Source: Diplonema japonicum | Taxonomy: Eukaryota; Euglenozoa; Diplonemea; Diplonemida; Diplonemidae | Reading direction: 5' to 3' | NCBI GenBank assembly: GCA_964019335.1 | Contig: OZ025683.1 | Span: 372,001-436,000, forward strand | DNA length: 64,000 nucleotides | In this document: one piece after another, positions 62,385 to 64,000 of the stretch | How the letters are laid out: every line of letters begins with the position of its first letter | Position numbering within the stretch: the first letter of the stretch is position 1 | Notes under the pieces: model-generated | Told to the model about the DNA's origin: nothing | The model's database searches: none | Seen by the model: the letters and a program-made list of their open reading frames with translations, nothing else | Position numbers and translations under genes: made by a program

Positions 62385-62829
62385 GCAAATATGAGTTGCC
62401 ATCAAATCCGAACGCCGGCGCGTATCCCCCCTCTCATCGGTTTTCTCCTCCGGGGCAATAGCTCAAGTTCCTTTTTTTTAATAAGAGTGCAGGAATAAAA
62501 GACAACAGGCGCTTTTCCTTTTTTTCTTCTTCCCCACATTATTTCTTTTTCGTTGCCGAACCATTTATTTATCTTCTATTGGAACCAACCCCGCCAGTTC
62601 TTAATACTTCTTTTTTTCTTACCCCCCCCCCCTCGTTCTTTTCTCTATTTCTCCATTTAGTGTGTATTATCAAAAACAATTTCTTCCCAGTCCCCAGAAA
62701 CTGTTTTGCTTTTCTTTTTCTACCTTTTCTTTTTCTTTTTCTTTCTTTCTTCCATAGTGTGTTGTTTTCCCTTATTTAAATCCACACCCACTCTGTCGGT
62801 ACTACAAAACACACTCAGGGGTGTGGGAG
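62385..62829. other. Pyrimidine-rich spacer
   Basis: T and C tracts with few long A runs; no gene or RNA recognised. Confidence 0.6.
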
Positions 62830-64000
62830 ATGAAGGTTTCTCTCGTCACCTTATCGTTGCTCGCAGTATGTCTGTGTGAAAGAGTGCGATGGCATGACAC
62901 AAAGCAAGGAGTTTGCGTGGATAGACGAGGGAAATTCTACCACACGTTGAGGAAAAGGATATCTAAGGAGGAATGTTTTAAGAATGCTGAGTTCGACGGT
63001 CCCGGTCCTGGTGTAGAGGCTTTACTCATCGGTAAAGGTGGTTATTGCGATATCCTCGTTGACCCTGGGTTCCTTCCCATTTATTTTGGGAGACAAGGTT
63101 TCTGGCCTGTGAAACAGCCTACGGACATCGGGTTCGGACCTGTAGGCGGGAATATCACCATGGAGGGATGGGAGTGCTACCCTCAAGTGGAAGCTTGCAA
63201 TGTGAAAGAAAGAACGGGTAACGATTTCAAAATATGCGACAACGGAGACATTGTAGGACGGGATCCTTACAATAAGTGTAGATTTTACAACTGTGAAGTG
63301 GAAGAAACCGAGTCTCCGACCACCGACTCACCCTTCACAGCTAATCCTGCGCCTCCCGAGCCCCCTATCCCGGCAGCATGCGCGTGCGAAAAGGCAAGGC
63401 TTAAGGAGGACTTCCCCGAAACCAACTGGAGCTCGATTCCTTGGTACTGCGCAAAGATAAGCAGCAACGCAACCTCCATTTCATGCAGACCTATGGAGGT
63501 AGTCCCGACCACGGGCCTTCCCACAGGCTCCTGTCATGAAGGGTGGCTAGAGTGCCCCGGGTCTGTCGCTTCTTCAGTCCTCGATCCTGTCAATCTTGGT
63601 GCGCGTTGTGGTTGCGGGTTTTATTCCGGAAGGACCACCGCCTTTGAGTCCCTTTTGTGCATCGATCCCTCTGATAGCACAAAGGACAGCAAAGTTGGGA
63701 AGCTGTGCTCCCTCCCCTCTTCGACAGGCACCTGCGCACCTGGACTGGTTCCCTGCGGCAGCCCGCGTCTCCCAAGCATCTACTTCAACACTACTATCAA
63801 CGCTCTAGATGAGGGGTCCCCGGGATGGGAGTGGCGCATTAAGTCCAGGCTGAGCTACGCCATGTCAACGGACATGAAGAAGGTCGAGGTACGTTATCTA
63901 ATAACTCACTTTTTTACCACTACTTTTTTTTTCCTTCTTACTTGCAGCTACTCGGGATGTGCCCAAAGAGCGCATGTCCAGGTGGCAGATGCCCCCTCAC
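62830..64000 (+). CDS. Secreted Cys-rich protein, unknown (3' partial)
   Basis: ATG 62830 starts a clear signal peptide, MKVSLVTLSLLAVCLC. Exon 1 is 62830-63888; a 59-bp intron (63889-63947; donor GTACGT, polypyrimidine, CTTGCAG) leads to an exon reading LLGMCPKSACPGGRC, open at the window edge. The visible ~370 residues have many Cys pairs (CACEKARL, CGCGFYSG, CHEGWLEC, CAPGLVPC) and several N-x-S/T sites. A Pro-rich linker divides it in two halves. It could be an extracellular-matrix or surface protein; family not recognised. Confidence 0.75.
   Translation, partial: MKVSLVTLSLLAVCLCERVRWHDTKQGVCVDRRGKFYHTLRKRISKEECFKNAEFDGPGPGVEALLIGKGGYCDILVDPGFLPIYFGRQGFWPVKQPTDIGFGPVGGNITMEGWECYPQVEACNVKERTGNDFKICDNGDIVGRDPYNKCRFYNCEVEETESPTTDSPFTANPAPPEPPIPAACACEKARLKEDFPETNWSSIPWYCAKISSNATSISCRPMEVVPTTGLPTGSCHEGWLECPGSVASSVLDPVNLGARCGCGFYSGRTTAFESLLCIDPSDSTKDSKVGKLCSLPSSTGTCAPGLVPCGSPRLPSIYFNTTINALDEGSPGWEWRIKSRLSYAMSTDMKKVEVRYLITHFFTTTFFFLLTCSYSGCAQRAHVQVADAPS

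Noticed and set aside
1-64000. CRISPR arrays, rRNA genes, operon-type ribosome binding sites
   Set aside because: None seen; gene structure is eukaryotic.

Overview
The window is nuclear DNA of a single-celled eukaryote. Genes carry short GT-AG introns (37-71 bp). The proteins are eukaryotic (actin relative, ubiquilin, NAA10, GPN3, CaaX-tailed Hsp40, EF-hand/cyclic-nucleotide channel, Rad5-type SNF2 ATPase), one tRNA has an intron, and there are APE-type LINEs. TAA, TAG and TGA all act as stops, so the code looks standard. Spacers are full of A/T/G/C homopolymers. Every coding gene, both tRNAs and every LINE is on the + strand. That one-way layout, possible trans-splice acceptors before many ATGs, a bacterial-type PurB and a LINE architecture like the ingi/L1Tc group would fit Euglenozoa (diplonemid-like), but this is inference and the organism is not identified.

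Layout. 1-5651: an acidic low-complexity protein (5' cut), two Cys-rich surface proteins (the second a tandem Ly6/uPAR-like, probably GPI-anchored) and a six-exon PP2C. 5652-8304: spacer with a dead LINE fragment. 8305-18841: Rad5/HLTF-like ATPase, an 11-residue-repeat small protein, a ubiquitin-like/ankyrin protein, adenylosuccinate lyase and an EF-hand cation channel. 18842-22740: gene-poor, with a TIR element and two hairpins. 22741-27425: actin-related protein, Glu/Gln-rich zinc protein, His-rich small protein, ubiquilin. 29436-37446: PTRHD1, a J-domain-less Hsp40, twin one-TM microproteins, PurN, GPN3, a discoidin-like protein and an unknown. 37447-40402: gene-poor, holding a 1027-bp TIR element. 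40403-48100: Obg GTPase with a spliced C-terminal extension, PhyH-type dioxygenase, UIM-bearing kinase, a one-TM protein, a possible MIT protein.

48415-61614 is the most unusual part. A 5'-truncated LINE tail stops 4 nt before tRNA-Pro(AGG). Two full-length LINEs then lie head to tail, and the second ends 6 nt before an intron-bearing tRNA-Tyr(GUA). A 12-nt direct repeat that includes the first five bases of tRNA-Tyr flanks the LINE pair, as a target-site duplication would. The upstream LINE is dead (frameshifts, YADE for YADD). The downstream one is intact: coiled-coil ORF1, then an ORF2 with no usable AUG, entered through a +1 overlap, carrying a 2A-type ribosome-skipping motif before endonuclease-RT-RNase H. 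The window ends with NAA10 and a secreted Cys-rich protein (3' cut).

Functional links are loose, as usual for a eukaryote: two purine-synthesis enzymes (PurN, PurB), several ubiquitin-linked proteins (UBL-ankyrin, ubiquilin, RING ATPase, UIM kinase) and several Cys-rich surface proteins share the region without forming an operon.
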